DNA from: JACCTU01 sp963788055
GTDB taxonomy: Bacteria > Actinomycetota > Thermoleophilia > Gaiellales > Gaiellaceae
Length of the DNA stretch: 64,000 bases
Assembly: GCA_963788055.1 (NCBI GenBank)
Contig: CAWBFA010000001.1
Span: 186,001-250,000, forward strand
Reading direction: 5' to 3'
In this document: piece by piece, positions 25,699 to 34,433 of the stretch
Layout: each line of letters begins with the position of its first letter
Numbering within the stretch: the first letter of the stretch is position 1
Notes under the pieces: generated by a model
What the model was told of the DNA's origin: nothing
The model's database searches: none
What the model saw: the letters and a program-made list of their open reading frames with translations, nothing else
Made by a program: the position numbers and the translations under genes

Positions 25699-25704
25699 TA
25701 GATT
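25699..25704 (+). promoter_or_regulatory. -10 element (TAGATT)
   Basis: TAGATT seven bases before the GTG at 25712. It is divergent from recJ. Confidence 0.55.
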
Positions 25705-25711
25705 TGCGCCA

Positions 25712-26779
25712 GTGAACGACCTTCTGAACGTCTTCGACTACGAGCGTCGGGCCGCCGAGCTCTTGCCCCCTGGGCCGCTGGGGTATTTCGCGGCGGGCGC
25801 CGGAGACGAATGGACGCTGCGCGAGAACGTCAGCGCGTACCGCCGCTGGACGCTGCGCCCGCGGCTCCTCCGTGACGTCGCGCACGTCACGACGGCGCGG
25901 ACGGTGCTCGGGCACGAGCTTTCGGCGCCGATCATCGTCGCCCCGATGGCCTACCAGCGCCACGCGCACCCAGACGGCGAGGTCGCCACCTCGCGTGCGG
26001 CCGCGGCCTTCGGAACGATCATGACGATGTCGACGATGGCGACGTCCTCGCCGGCGGAGGTTGCCGCGGCCGCGCCCGCGGCGCCGCGCTGGTTTCAGCT
26101 CTACGTCTTCCGCGACGACGGCGTGACCCGCTCGATCGTCGATCAGGCGGTCGAGGCAGGCTTTCGCGCGATCGTGCTCACGATCGACGCGCCGTACTTC
26201 GGCCGCCGCGAGCGGGACATTCGCACGGGCTGGCTGATCCCCGAAGAGCCCGCCGTCCCCGCGCTCGAGGCGGCGCTCGGCTCGATGCGCTCGACATCGG
26301 TGACCGAGCATTTCAAGCTGATCTCCCCCTCGATCAGCTGGCGAGACGTCGAAAGGCTCGCCGGCGAGACGAGCCTGCCCGTGCTCGTCAAGGGAATCCA
26401 CACGGCCGAGGACGCAGCGCTCGCGATCGAGCACGGTGCAGCGGGAATCATCGTGTCGAACCACGGCGGCAGGCAGCTCGACGGCGTCGCCGCATCCATC
26501 GACGTCCTGCCCGAGGTCGTCGAGGCCGTCGGCGACCGGGTCGACGTGCTCGTCGACGGTGGAGTCAGGCGGGGCGTCGACGTGATGGTCGCGCTCGCGC
26601 TCGGCGCGAGGGCGGTGCTCGTCGGACGTCCTGTGCTCTGGGGGCTTGCGGTCGACGGTGCGGACGGCGCGCAGCGCGTGCTCGAGCTCCTGCGCGACGA
26701 GTTGCAGCTCGCACTCGGGCTCTGTGGGTGCACCTCGCCGGACGAGGTGACGCGCGCGCACGTGTCCCGTGCGGTCTGA
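25712..26779 (+). CDS. FMN-dependent alpha-hydroxy acid dehydrogenase/oxidase
   Basis: 355 residues, a (beta/alpha)8 barrel. PPGPLGYFAAGAGDEWTLRE (N-terminal signature), IIVAPMAYQRHAHPDGEV, TMSTMATSSPAEVA (FMN contacts), WFQLYVFRD, LVKGIHTAEDAALAIEHGA, SNHGGRQLDGVAAS (catalytic His) and LVDGGVRRGVDVMVALALGA. Oxidises an L-2-hydroxy acid such as lactate, glycolate or mandelate; specificity cannot be assigned. The C-terminus overlaps the next gene by 11 bases. Confidence 0.93.
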   Translation: MNDLLNVFDYERRAAELLPPGPLGYFAAGAGDEWTLRENVSAYRRWTLRPRLLRDVAHVTTARTVLGHELSAPIIVAPMAYQRHAHPDGEVATSRAAAAFGTIMTMSTMATSSPAEVAAAAPAAPRWFQLYVFRDDGVTRSIVDQAVEAGFRAIVLTIDAPYFGRRERDIRTGWLIPEEPAVPALEAALGSMRSTSVTEHFKLISPSISWRDVERLAGETSLPVLVKGIHTAEDAALAIEHGAAGIIVSNHGGRQLDGVAASIDVLPEVVEAVGDRVDVLVDGGVRRGVDVMVALALGARAVLVGRPVLWGLAVDGADGAQRVLELLRDELQLALGLCGCTSPDEVTRAHVSRAV

Positions 26780-27881
26780 GTTCCTCCTCGATCCGGACGT
26801 CGTCTTTCTGAACCACGGCTCGTTCGGCTCCTGCCCGCGGCCGGTCTTCGAGCGCTACCAGGAGTGGCAGCGCGAGCTCGAGCGGCAGCCCGTCGAGTTC
26901 GTCGACCACCGGCTGACGGGCCTGCTGGCCAATGCGCGCGCGGCACTCGGCGCCTACGTCGGCGCGGATCCGGACGACCTCGTCTTCGTCCCGAACGCGA
27001 CGTCGGGCGTCAACCTCGCGGCGCGAGCGCTTACGCTCGAGCCCGGCGACGAGGTGCTGGGGACCGACCTCGAGTACGGCGCGTGCGACCTGACCTGGGA
27101 CGACGTCTGCTCGAAGGCAGGCGCGCGATACGTGCGTGCGGAGGTCGGGCTCCCACTCGAGCACCCGGAGGACGTCGTGGAGCAACTGTTCGCGGGCGCG
27201 ACCGCGCGGACCCGCGCGGTATTCGTCAGCCACGTCACCTCGGAGACGGCCGCCGTCCTCCCCGTGGCGCAGATCGTCGCCCGTGCGCGAGAGAGTGGGT
27301 TCGCGACGATCGTCGACGGCGCTCACGCGCCGGGGCAGCTCTCGCTCGACCTCGAGGCGATCGGCGCGGACTTCTACGCCGCCAACTGCCACAAGTGGAT
27401 GTGCGCGCCGAAGGGCGCGGGGTTCCTCGCGGTGCACCCCGCACGGCAAGACGACGTCCGCGGGCTGATCGTCAGCTGGGGCCACGGCGACGGTGCGAGC
27501 TTTCGAACGCGGAACGAGCTGCAGGGAACGCGTGACCCGTCGGCCTACCTCACTGTTCCCGCCGCGATCGAGTGGCTCGAGGCCCAGGACTGGCCCCGCG
27601 TGCAGGAACGTTGCCGGCGGATTCTCTCCGACTCGGTGCGGCAACTGACGCAGCTCGACGGCCTCGAGCCGATCGCGGCGCCGCCATTCCGGGCGCAGAT
27701 GGCGAGCCTCCGCGTTCCGACCGACGACCCCGACGCGCTGAAGCGCCGCCTGTACGACGAGCACCGCATCGAAGTTCCGGTCTTCGCGCGCAAAGGCGAG
27801 CCGCTCTTGCGGCTCTCGATCGGCCCGTACAACAAGCCGCGCGACGTGGACGCGCTCGTCGCCGCGCTAGCTGCGCAGTGA
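26769..27881 (+). CDS. PLP-dependent class V aminotransferase (isopenicillin-N epimerase-like)
   Basis: 370 residues. PDVVFLNHGSFGSCPRPVFE start, FVPNATSGVNLAARAL, FVSHVTSETAAVLPV, FATIVDGAHAPGQLSLDLEA (PLP-binding Asp and following His) and FYAANCHKWMCAPKGAGFLA (Schiff-base Lys in CHKW). This pattern fits the IPN-epimerase/ergothioneine EgtE-like branch of class V enzymes. The GTG at 26769 lies inside the end of the preceding oxidase gene. EgtE (C-S lyase) is a possible alternative, but no other egt gene is here. Confidence 0.9.
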   Translation: MRSEFLLDPDVVFLNHGSFGSCPRPVFERYQEWQRELERQPVEFVDHRLTGLLANARAALGAYVGADPDDLVFVPNATSGVNLAARALTLEPGDEVLGTDLEYGACDLTWDDVCSKAGARYVRAEVGLPLEHPEDVVEQLFAGATARTRAVFVSHVTSETAAVLPVAQIVARARESGFATIVDGAHAPGQLSLDLEAIGADFYAANCHKWMCAPKGAGFLAVHPARQDDVRGLIVSWGHGDGASFRTRNELQGTRDPSAYLTVPAAIEWLEAQDWPRVQERCRRILSDSVRQLTQLDGLEPIAAPPFRAQMASLRVPTDDPDALKRRLYDEHRIEVPVFARKGEPLLRLSIGPYNKPRDVDALVAALAAQ

Positions 27882-28055
27882 GTCGCGGATCACCTTCGTC
27901 CAGAGCACGAGGAGGAAGGCGATCGCACCGAGGCCGAACACGAAAACCGGTGCGAGCACGAGCGCGCTTTCCCACGAGAGGTCGAAGAGCAGCTTGCCAA
28001 CGACGACCAAGACTGCGCAGGCGAGCACGGACACGGCGCCGGTGCGTGCGTTCAC
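27867..28055 (-). CDS. 62-residue two-helix membrane peptide
   Basis: GTG start at 28055: VNARTGAVSVLACAVLVVVG (helix 1), then ALVLAPVFVFGLGAIAFLLV (helix 2) and a basic end KVIRDSLRS. TACGCT lies six bases upstream. The 3' end overlaps the convergent aminotransferase gene by 15 bases. No family recognised. Confidence 0.65.
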   Translation of the reverse strand: MNARTGAVSVLACAVLVVVGKLLFDLSWESALVLAPVFVFGLGAIAFLLVLWTKVIRDSLRS

Positions 28056-28061
28056 GGAAGC

Positions 28062-28067
28062 AGCGTA
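28062..28067 (-). promoter_or_regulatory. -10 element (TACGCT), minus strand of a divergent promoter pair
   Basis: Six bases before the GTG at 28055. The plus-strand -10 at 28077 lies nine bases away. Confidence 0.52.
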
Positions 28068-28076
28068 GTCGCGGGC

Positions 28077-28082
28077 TATCCT
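28077..28082 (+). promoter_or_regulatory. -10 element (TATCCT), plus strand of the divergent pair
   Basis: Six bases before the GTG at 28089. Confidence 0.55.
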
Positions 28083-28088
28083 CTGTCG

Positions 28089-28544
28089 GTGGCCGAAGCG
28101 AACTACACCTCGGGGGATGATTACGTCGTCGAGTTCCTCGGGTACCGGTTCAGCTTCAACGGGGACGACTTCGAGCAGCGGGTGACCGCTGCTGCGGTGC
28201 GGCTCGGGCTGATCGGAGGCAACGAGCTGGAGCCCGAGGAGACGTCCGATCTCGTCGAGCTCGCCGCAGACGGGTTGATCGTCGAGCCGCGCTCCACGCT
28301 CGGCCGCTACGTCGTGCGCCACTGGGAACGGATCTCGCTCGTCGAGGGCGAGTCGCTCGTCTACTGGCTGCGCAAGCTCGTCTTCCGCGGCGCCTGGCTC
28401 GACCACCGGGTCAAGGAGGGTCTCCTCGAGGTCGCCTGGGACGACCAGGCGGCCGACTTCGGCTACCGCGACCCGAACGGCGGACGCGCCTTGCTCGAGC
28501 TCGCCCCCGTGCCGAGCTGGCACGAGCTGCAGTTCCGGCGCTAG
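28089..28544 (+). CDS. 151-residue hypothetical protein
   Basis: VAEANYTSGDDYVVEFLGYR starts an acidic, single-domain soluble protein with no signal peptide. Notable segments are AAVRLGLIGGNELEPEETSD, VVRHWERISLVEGESLVYW and APVPSWHELQFRR. No family recognised. Expressed from its own leaderless-type promoter. Confidence 0.65.
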   Translation: MAEANYTSGDDYVVEFLGYRFSFNGDDFEQRVTAAAVRLGLIGGNELEPEETSDLVELAADGLIVEPRSTLGRYVVRHWERISLVEGESLVYWLRKLVFRGAWLDHRVKEGLLEVAWDDQAADFGYRDPNGGRALLELAPVPSWHELQFRR

Positions 28545-28621
28545 GAACTCCGGATCGAATCCGCCCGCGCGCGCCCCTCGTACACGGGATGAGGGGACCG
28601 ACGACCTAGGGGGGACACGAC

Positions 28622-29623
28622 GTGAAGCGCCTGCTCGTTCTGCTGATTCCGGTGCTCGCCGCAACCGCCGCGCTCGCGACGGCAGAGGCCCGCACGACTT
28701 CGACGGAGGTCCACGCCGCCACCGTCGCGATCTGCCACCGCACCTCTTCCGCAACACGCCCGTACGTCAAGCTTGCTGTGAGCGCGCGGCAGCGGAGCGC
28801 CCATCTCCGCCACGCAGCCGACATCATCCCGGCGCCGAGGGGCGCGTGCCCTCGGTCGATCCTGTCCGCGACCACCGGAGGCACGGCACTCCGTGTCACG
28901 TTGACGGGAAACGCCGAGACTCCCAGCGGCGATCCCGTCGCCACCGGTGAAGCCGTCGTGCGACTGCGCAGCGGGCAGGGGCAGCTCTGCTTCACGCTGG
29001 AAGTTCAGAACCTCAGCGGCCCTGCGGCCGCGTCACACATCCACCGCGGCGGCGCGGGTGTAGCGGGCCCGATCGTGGTTCCGCTGCGCACGCCCGGAGC
29101 GAACGGTGAATCGCGTGGCTGCGTGACCGTCGCGCGCGCGCTCGTCTCGCAGATCCTGGCGAACCGGCAGCTCTACTACGTCAACGTCCATACGGCGGAG
29201 TTTCCGGGCGGTGCGGTTCGCGGCCAGCTCGCAGGCACGTCCGGGGACGACGCGGGTCGTGTGATCACTGTGACGTTGAACGGAGCCGCCGAGTGCAACG
29301 CTGCGGGAACGTGCAACCTCGGCGACCTGGACGGAGCCGGCACGACCGTGTTCCGCTTCCGCCCCGGACAGGTCTGCTACCGGGTGCGCGTCCAGAACAT
29401 CAGGCTTCCTTCGGTCGGGACGCACATCCACCGAGGGGCGCGAACCTCGGCAGGCGGGATCGTCGTCCAGATGAACGCACCGGACGCGAGCGCCGTCTCG
29501 AGCGGGTGCACCGCGACGCCTCAGACGCTGATCGACGAGATCCTCGCGAGCCCCGCGAGCTTCTACAACAACGTGCACACGACGGATTTCCCGGCGGGCG
29601 CGGTCCGCGGGAGTCTCGGGTAG
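28622..29623 (+). CDS. Secreted protein with two CHRD domains
   Basis: 333 residues. Signal peptide (MKRLLVLLIPVLAATAALAT), a short cysteine-containing segment (VAICHRTSSATRPYVKLAVS), then two CHRD domains, about residues 95-205 and 220-333. Each has the motif SHIHRG/THIHRG and ends with NVHTAEFPGGAVRGQL or NVHTTDFPAGAVRGSL. CHRD domains occur in chordin and in many bacterial surface proteins; the function is unknown. GTG start with a strong AGGGGGG ribosome binding site. Confidence 0.92.
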   Translation: MKRLLVLLIPVLAATAALATAEARTTSTEVHAATVAICHRTSSATRPYVKLAVSARQRSAHLRHAADIIPAPRGACPRSILSATTGGTALRVTLTGNAETPSGDPVATGEAVVRLRSGQGQLCFTLEVQNLSGPAAASHIHRGGAGVAGPIVVPLRTPGANGESRGCVTVARALVSQILANRQLYYVNVHTAEFPGGAVRGQLAGTSGDDAGRVITVTLNGAAECNAAGTCNLGDLDGAGTTVFRFRPGQVCYRVRVQNIRLPSVGTHIHRGARTSAGGIVVQMNAPDASAVSSGCTATPQTLIDEILASPASFYNNVHTTDFPAGAVRGSLG

Positions 29624-29690
29624 GCCTTAGGAGGGGCGGCTCCGGCCGCCCTCCTGCCCACGAAACGATGAACCCGCATCGCGGGCGCGA

Positions 29691-29696
29691 TACGGT
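29691..29696 (+). promoter_or_regulatory. -10 element (TACGGT)
   Basis: Seven bases before the ATG at 29704. It favours that start over an in-frame ATG 36 bases upstream. Confidence 0.48.
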
Positions 29697-29703
29697 TGCG
29701 TCG

Positions 29704-30684
29704 ATGCTCCGCGCGGGAGCGCTCGTCCTCGCCGCGGCGTTCGTCTGCGCGGCGCCGGCCACCGGCGCGTACCCCGGACGGAACGGACGGGTCGCGTATG
29801 TCGAGTCCGCACTCGGGCGCACGGGCGCCGGCTGGGGACCGACGATCGTCTCCATCCGCCTGGACGGAACCGGCCGTCAGACCCTGACGACAGCGACCAG
29901 GACGTCCGGCGACTTCGAGCCTGCCTGGTCACCGGACGGTCGGCGGCTCGCCTACGTCCACTCGACCGGGAGACGGCTCGGCACCGGGACCGCCGGAACC
30001 GAGATCTGGGTGATGAACGCCGACGGGACGCGCAAGCGCCGGCTCACCCGAAACGCGCTCTCGGACGGGAGTCCGACCTGGAGTCCCGACGGGCGCAGCA
30101 TCCTCTTCGTCCGCGGGCGGCTCTTCGTAGGTCGCGACGAGCGGCCGAGCTCCGACCTCTGGGTGATGGATGCCGACGGGACGCATCAGCGGCGAATCAC
30201 GCACACGCCGGAGCTCGAGCTCGATCCGGCGTGGTCCCCGCGCGGCGACCGGATCGCCTTTCTGGTCGCGCCGCTCACACGCTCCTGCAACACGAGCCGC
30301 TGCACGGTCGGCCGCGCGCGCGAGCTCTGGACCTCGGCTCCGGACGGGACACGCAGGGCCGGCGGCGGCCTCGGCGGGGACCTGATCCCGTCAGCGCCCA
30401 GCTGGTCGCCGGACGGCTCGCGGCTTGCAGCGGGTACCCGCCTCGGGTTGATCAGCGTCGCGGCGGACGGCACCGACCCGCGCCTGCTGGGCGGCGGAGA
30501 CGACCCGGCGTGGTCACCCGACGGAACGCTTCTCGTGGTCACGGATCAGTTCGGCGTCGCGAACTTCCTCGGGCTGCAGCTCGTCACGGTCGGAGGCCGC
30601 TCGTCGCCGCTGACCCGGAACCCCGCCCCGGCCGCCGAGCTGCTGATCGACCAGACGCAGCCGGACTGGCAGCCGGTGCGCTAG
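29704..30684 (+). CDS. Secreted TolB-like beta-propeller protein
   Basis: 326 residues. Signal peptide (LRAGALVLAAAFVCAAPATG) then repeated PD40/WD40-like blades, each with W-S-P-D-G: FEPAWSPDGRRLAYVHS, SPTWSPDGRSILFVRG, DPAWSPRGDRIAFLVA, APSWSPDGSRLAAG and DPAWSPDGTLLVVTD. It resembles the propeller of TolB but is a stand-alone extracytoplasmic protein. It convergently abuts ruvB with 8 bases between. Confidence 0.88.
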   Translation: MLRAGALVLAAAFVCAAPATGAYPGRNGRVAYVESALGRTGAGWGPTIVSIRLDGTGRQTLTTATRTSGDFEPAWSPDGRRLAYVHSTGRRLGTGTAGTEIWVMNADGTRKRRLTRNALSDGSPTWSPDGRSILFVRGRLFVGRDERPSSDLWVMDADGTHQRRITHTPELELDPAWSPRGDRIAFLVAPLTRSCNTSRCTVGRARELWTSAPDGTRRAGGGLGGDLIPSAPSWSPDGSRLAAGTRLGLISVAADGTDPRLLGGGDDPAWSPDGTLLVVTDQFGVANFLGLQLVTVGGRSSPLTRNPAPAAELLIDQTQPDWQPVR

Positions 30685-30692
30685 GAGCGCTC

Positions 30693-31703
30693 CTAGAAGA
30701 GCTTGTCGTCCGCCGTCGCGCCGACGTGCTCGCGGCCGAGGTCGGTGACGATCCGGCCGCGCGGCGTGCGCTGGATGAAGCCGAGCTGAAGCAGGAACGG
30801 CTCGTAGACGTCCTCGATCGTGTCGGGCTCCTCACCGAGCGCCACCGCCAGCGTCGAGAGGCCGACCGGGCCCCCGCCGAACTTCTCGACGATCGCGCGA
30901 AGCAGCGCGCGGTCGGTTCGCTCGAGGCCGAGCGCGTCGACCTCGAGCAGCGCGAGGGCCTCGGCCGCAACGTCGGTCGTGACCGCTCCCTGGTGTCGCA
31001 CCTCGGCGACGTCGCGTACCCGGCGGAGGATCCGGTTCGCGATGCGCGGGGTGCCCCGCGAGCGTCCCGCGATCTCCACCGCCGCCTCGGGATCGACCTG
31101 GACGCCGAGGATGCGCGCGGAGCGGTTCACGATCGTCGAGAGCTCCTCGGGCGTGTAGTAGTCGAGGCGGAACGTCATGCCGAAGCGGTCCCGCAGAGGC
31201 GTCGTCAGCAGCCCGGTGCGCGTCGTCGCGCCGATCAGCGTGAAGGGCGGAAGGTCGAGCGTGAGCGTGCGAGCGGCAGGCCCCTGGCCGACGACGATGT
31301 CGAGCCTGAAGTCCTCGAGCGCCGGGTAGAGGATCTCCTCGACCGCGCGGTTCAGCCGGTGGATCTCGTCGACGAACAGGACGTCGCGCTCCTCGAGCCC
31401 GGTCAGGATCGCCGCCATGTCACCCTTACGTTCGAGCGCGGGGCCGGCGACGGTGCGGATTCCGACACCGAGCTCCTCTCGCACGATGAACGCAAGGCTC
31501 GTCTTCCCGAGCCCGGGCGGACCGACGAGCAGCACGTGGTCGAGCGCCTCGCCGCGCGCCTTTGCCGCGTCGAGCGAGATTTCGAGCTGCTCCTTGACGC
31601 GCGACTGTCCGACGAACTCGTCGAGCTTGCGCGGACGGAGCGAACGGTCGAGCTCGTCCTCCTCGGGACGCACGTCGGGCGCGAGGAACTGTGTGGTGCT
31701 CAC
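30693..31703 (-). CDS. ruvB: Holliday junction branch-migration ATPase RuvB
   Basis: 336 residues. LDEFVGQSRVKEQLEISLDA, Walker A LVGPPGLGKTSLAFIV, Walker B VLFVDEIHRLNRAVEEIL, sensor IGATTRTGLLTTPLRDRF with arginine finger, and the winged-helix end LGFIQRTPRGRIVTDLG. A hexameric motor that drives branch migration with RuvA. GTG start at 31703 overlaps the ruvA stop. Confidence 0.98.
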   Translation of the reverse strand: MSTTQFLAPDVRPEEDELDRSLRPRKLDEFVGQSRVKEQLEISLDAAKARGEALDHVLLVGPPGLGKTSLAFIVREELGVGIRTVAGPALERKGDMAAILTGLEERDVLFVDEIHRLNRAVEEILYPALEDFRLDIVVGQGPAARTLTLDLPPFTLIGATTRTGLLTTPLRDRFGMTFRLDYYTPEELSTIVNRSARILGVQVDPEAAVEIAGRSRGTPRIANRILRRVRDVAEVRHQGAVTTDVAAEALALLEVDALGLERTDRALLRAIVEKFGGGPVGLSTLAVALGEEPDTIEDVYEPFLLQLGFIQRTPRGRIVTDLGREHVGATADDKLF

Positions 31704-32248
31704 GCGGCCCGCCTGAGCGCCGCGCGTACCTGCTCTTCGACCGTCAGGTCCTGATCGACCTCGGCGAGCGCGCGCTCGGCGTCGACGACGTTGTAACCGA
31801 GCTCGACGAGCGCGTCGCGCGCGGTCAGGTCGGTGGAATGCGCGTCGGCGCTTTCCACGACGATCTTCTCCTTCAGCTCCAGCACGATCCGCTCGGCCGT
31901 CTTCTTGCCGATCCCGGGGATCGCCTGGAAGCGCGCGAGATCCTCTCGCACGATCGCGCGCCGCAGCTCCGCTGGTCGCGAGCCGGAGACGATCCCGAGC
32001 GCGACCTTCGGGCCTACGCCGTTGACTCCGAGCAGCTGTACGAAGAGCTCGCGCTCCGCCGCGTCCGCGAAGCCGTAGAGCTGGAGCGCGTCCTCGCGGA
32101 CGTGCAGGTAGGTCTCGACCGTGATCTCGTCGCCGCCCTTCCCCGCAGCGCTCGGCGTGGCCTGCACGAGGTAGCCGACGCCGTTGACGTCGAGCACGAG
32201 GCCTTCGGCGGTCCGCGCGACAGGCGTGCCACGGAGGCGCGCGATCAT
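31700..32248 (-). CDS. ruvA: Holliday junction DNA-binding protein RuvA
   Basis: 182 residues. MIARLRGTPVARTAEGLVLD (OB fold), then helix-hairpin-helix motifs (FVQLLGVNGVGPKVALGIVS and FQAIPGIGKKTAERIVLELK) and a C-terminal RuvB-binding domain (DALVELGYNVVDAERALAEV). Tetramers bind four-way junctions. Coupled by 4-base overlaps to ruvC and ruvB. Confidence 0.97.
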   Translation of the reverse strand: MIARLRGTPVARTAEGLVLDVNGVGYLVQATPSAAGKGGDEITVETYLHVREDALQLYGFADAAERELFVQLLGVNGVGPKVALGIVSGSRPAELRRAIVREDLARFQAIPGIGKKTAERIVLELKEKIVVESADAHSTDLTARDALVELGYNVVDAERALAEVDQDLTVEEQVRAALRRAA

Positions 32249-32736
32249 GCGCTCGCCCTCAGGAGCGGCGAGGCGAGCAGATGGCAGATCGCGACCGCGA
32301 GCGCGTCGGCCGCGTGGGACGGTGTCGGCTCTGCAGGCATCGCGAGGATCGTCTTCACCATGCGCTGGACCTGGGGCTTGTCAGCGCGTCCGTAGCCGCA
32401 CACGGTCTGCTTGATGCGGGCCGGCGCGTACTCAGCGCAGTCGACGCCGGCCACGGCGGACGCGACGAGCACGGCTCCCCGTGCCTGCCCGACAGAGAGT
32501 GCGATGCGGGCGTCGGCGCCGACGTACGACTCCTCGATGACGACGGCATCCGGCGCGTACTCCGCGATGAGCCCGGCGACCCCGTCGAAGATCGTCTTCA
32601 GCCGGAGCTCCGGTCGCTGCCCGGCGGCGGTTTTCCACCAGCCGTGGTCCAGCGCCCGGAGGCGCCCGTCGCTTTCGTGGACGATCCCGTACCCGCAAGC
32701 AGCCGTTCCTGGGTCGATTCCGACGACGACCTTCAC
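32245..32736 (-). CDS. ruvC: Holliday junction resolvase RuvC
   Basis: 163 residues. Catalytic acids are visible in VVVGIDPGTAACGYGIVH (Asp7), PDAVVIEESYVGADARIAL (Glu) and PTPSHAADALAVAICHLL (Asp). Cuts Holliday junctions symmetrically with RuvAB. GTG start with TAATGT six bases upstream, so it heads the ruvCAB operon. Confidence 0.97.
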   Translation of the reverse strand: MKVVVGIDPGTAACGYGIVHESDGRLRALDHGWWKTAAGQRPELRLKTIFDGVAGLIAEYAPDAVVIEESYVGADARIALSVGQARGAVLVASAVAGVDCAEYAPARIKQTVCGYGRADKPQVQRMVKTILAMPAEPTPSHAADALAVAICHLLASPLLRASA

Positions 32737-32742
32737 GCGGAG

Positions 32743-32748
32743 ACATTA
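32743..32748 (-). promoter_or_regulatory. -10 element (TAATGT) for ruvCAB
   Basis: Six bases before the GTG at 32736. Confidence 0.58.
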
Positions 32749-33120
32749 GGCACGCGGTCGGACGTTCCTTTCAGGGCGTCTCGCCCAATGGACGACGCGA
32801 CGTTGGTCCTTCGGGACGGACGCGAGGTGTCCCTGGCGACGCCTTCGCCGGCCGCGATGACGCCAGCCAGGTCCAGATCGACAACAGCAGGGACCTCGCC
32901 GTCGCCGTGTGGACGACTTCACACAGACTCGCCACACCGTGCACTTGACACCTTCCGGGGTCTGACCCCGATCGCCCGTCGAGCGGGGAAAATCGGCTCG
33001 CCATCGCAGCATCTCCGGGACGGGGTCTGACCCCGGCTGGAGAACGCGCCTGTGGAGACGGCGTGACGGCTCCTCAGCGGGCCTGGCACCCGGACGCGGT
33101 CGAGGCTCTGCGCCCGCCGG
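32749..33120. other. 372-bp gap with two copies of a GGGGTC-T-GACCCC palindrome
   Basis: No convincing gene. A palindrome CGGGGTCTGACCCCG occurs at 32956-32970 and again at 33021-33035 in the same orientation, 65 bases apart. Such GGGGTC..GACCCC units recur as dispersed REP-like elements in many GC-rich genomes. The stretch between ruvC and yebC is otherwise featureless. Confidence 0.6.
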
Positions 33121-33873
33121 TTAGGACACGGCTTCTTCGAGCATCCGCTCCGGGATGTCGAAGTTCGCGTAGACCTCCTGCACGTCGTCGTTCTCCTCGA
33201 GGGCGTCGATCAGGCGAAGGACCTTCTTCGCCTGGCCCTCGTCGTCGACCTCGATCGTCGTCTTCGGGAGCAGCGCGAGCTCGGCGCTCTCGACCGTGAA
33301 GCCTGCGCTCTCCACCGCTTCGCGCACGGCGCTCAGGTCCTCCGGGGCCGCGCTGACCTCCCACGTCGAGCCGTCGCGCTGCACGTCCTCCGCGCCGCCC
33401 TCGGCTGCCGCGAGCGTCAGCTCGTCCTCGTCCGCGCCGCCGTCGACCACGACGATGCCGCGGCGCTCGAACAACCACGCGACCGAGCCCGCTTCGCCGA
33501 GGTTCCCGTCGTGCTTCGCAAAGATGTGGCGCACCTCGGCCGCGGTCCGGTTGCGGTTGTCGGTGAGCGCCTCGGCGATCACCGCGACACCACCGGAGGC
33601 ATAACCCTCGTAGACGATCGTCTCGAAGGTGGCGGCGTCGGCGTCCTGGCCCGAGCCGCGCGCGATCGCGCGCTCGATGTTGTCCTTCGGCATGGAGTAC
33701 GAGCGCGCCTTCTCGATCGCGTTCTGAAGCGCGAGGTTGCCCGCAGGATCCGGCCCACCCTCCTTCGCGGCGACGATGATCGCGCGCGAGAGCTTCGAGA
33801 AAAGCTTGCCGCGCTTCGCGTCGGCCGCCCCCTTCTTGTGCTTGATCGAGGACCACTTGCTATGCCCGGACAC
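33121..33873 (-). CDS. yebC: YebC/PmpR-family protein
   Basis: 250 residues with the canonical start MSGHSKWSSIKHKKGAADAK and the internal YEGYASGGVAVIAEALTDNR. YebC proteins bind DNA as regulators or the ribosome to relieve polyproline stalling; this short-of-Tyr/Pro context does not decide between them. Overlaps the pdxT end by 14 bases. Confidence 0.95.
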   Translation of the reverse strand: MSGHSKWSSIKHKKGAADAKRGKLFSKLSRAIIVAAKEGGPDPAGNLALQNAIEKARSYSMPKDNIERAIARGSGQDADAATFETIVYEGYASGGVAVIAEALTDNRNRTAAEVRHIFAKHDGNLGEAGSVAWLFERRGIVVVDGGADEDELTLAAAEGGAEDVQRDGSTWEVSAAPEDLSAVREAVESAGFTVESAELALLPKTTIEVDDEGQAKKVLRLIDALEENDDVQEVYANFDIPERMLEEAVS

Positions 33874-34414
33874 CAGTCTCCTCCTCCACCATCTCGAGGA
33901 ACCGTTCGTGCACGCGCGTGTCGTCGGTCAGCTCCGGGTGAAACGACGCGACGAGGAAGCGCCCGTCGCGCACGAGCACCGGCTCGCCGTCGTGCTCGGC
34001 GAGCACCTCCACGCCGTCACCGAGGTCGCGAACGCGCGGCGCGCGGATGAACACGCCGCGCAGCGGCTCCACCTCTCCCGCGAGGTCGAAGTCGGCCTCG
34101 AAGCTCGCCACCTGCCGCCCGTAGGCGTTGCGGTCGACGACGAGATCGACGAGCCCGAGGTGGTCGCGATCGAGCACGATCATCCCCGCGCAGGTGCCGA
34201 ACACCGGCTGCTCGAACCGCCGGACCGCCTCGTCGAGCCCGTACAGGCGCATCAGCCGCATGAACGTCGTCGACTCCCCGCCGGGGATCACGAGCCCGTC
34301 GAGCCCGTCGAGCTGCTCCGGCTTGCGCACCTCCACGGCCTCTACGCCAAGGCCGCGCAGCATCGCCAGATGCTCACGAAAGTTCCCCTGGACTGCGAGG
34401 ACGCCGATCTTCAC
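33860..34414 (-). CDS. pdxT: Pyridoxal 5'-phosphate synthase glutaminase subunit PdxT
   Basis: 184 residues, class I glutamine amidotransferase. IGVLAVQGNFREHLAMLRGL, LVIPGGESTTFMRLMRLYGL, PVFGTCAGMIVLDRD (nucleophile Cys) and FLVASFHPELTDD (His/Glu of the triad). Supplies ammonia to PdxS. 19 bases after pdxS. Confidence 0.97.
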   Translation of the reverse strand: MKIGVLAVQGNFREHLAMLRGLGVEAVEVRKPEQLDGLDGLVIPGGESTTFMRLMRLYGLDEAVRRFEQPVFGTCAGMIVLDRDHLGLVDLVVDRNAYGRQVASFEADFDLAGEVEPLRGVFIRAPRVRDLGDGVEVLAEHDGEPVLVRDGRFLVASFHPELTDDTRVHERFLEMVEEETGVRA

Positions 34415-34433
34415 GGCTTGATTTTGCCTGCTG

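Noticed and set aside
32749..33035. CRISPR or tandem array in the ruvC-yebC gap
   Set aside because: Only two short palindromes with unequal surroundings; no repeat-spacer structure.
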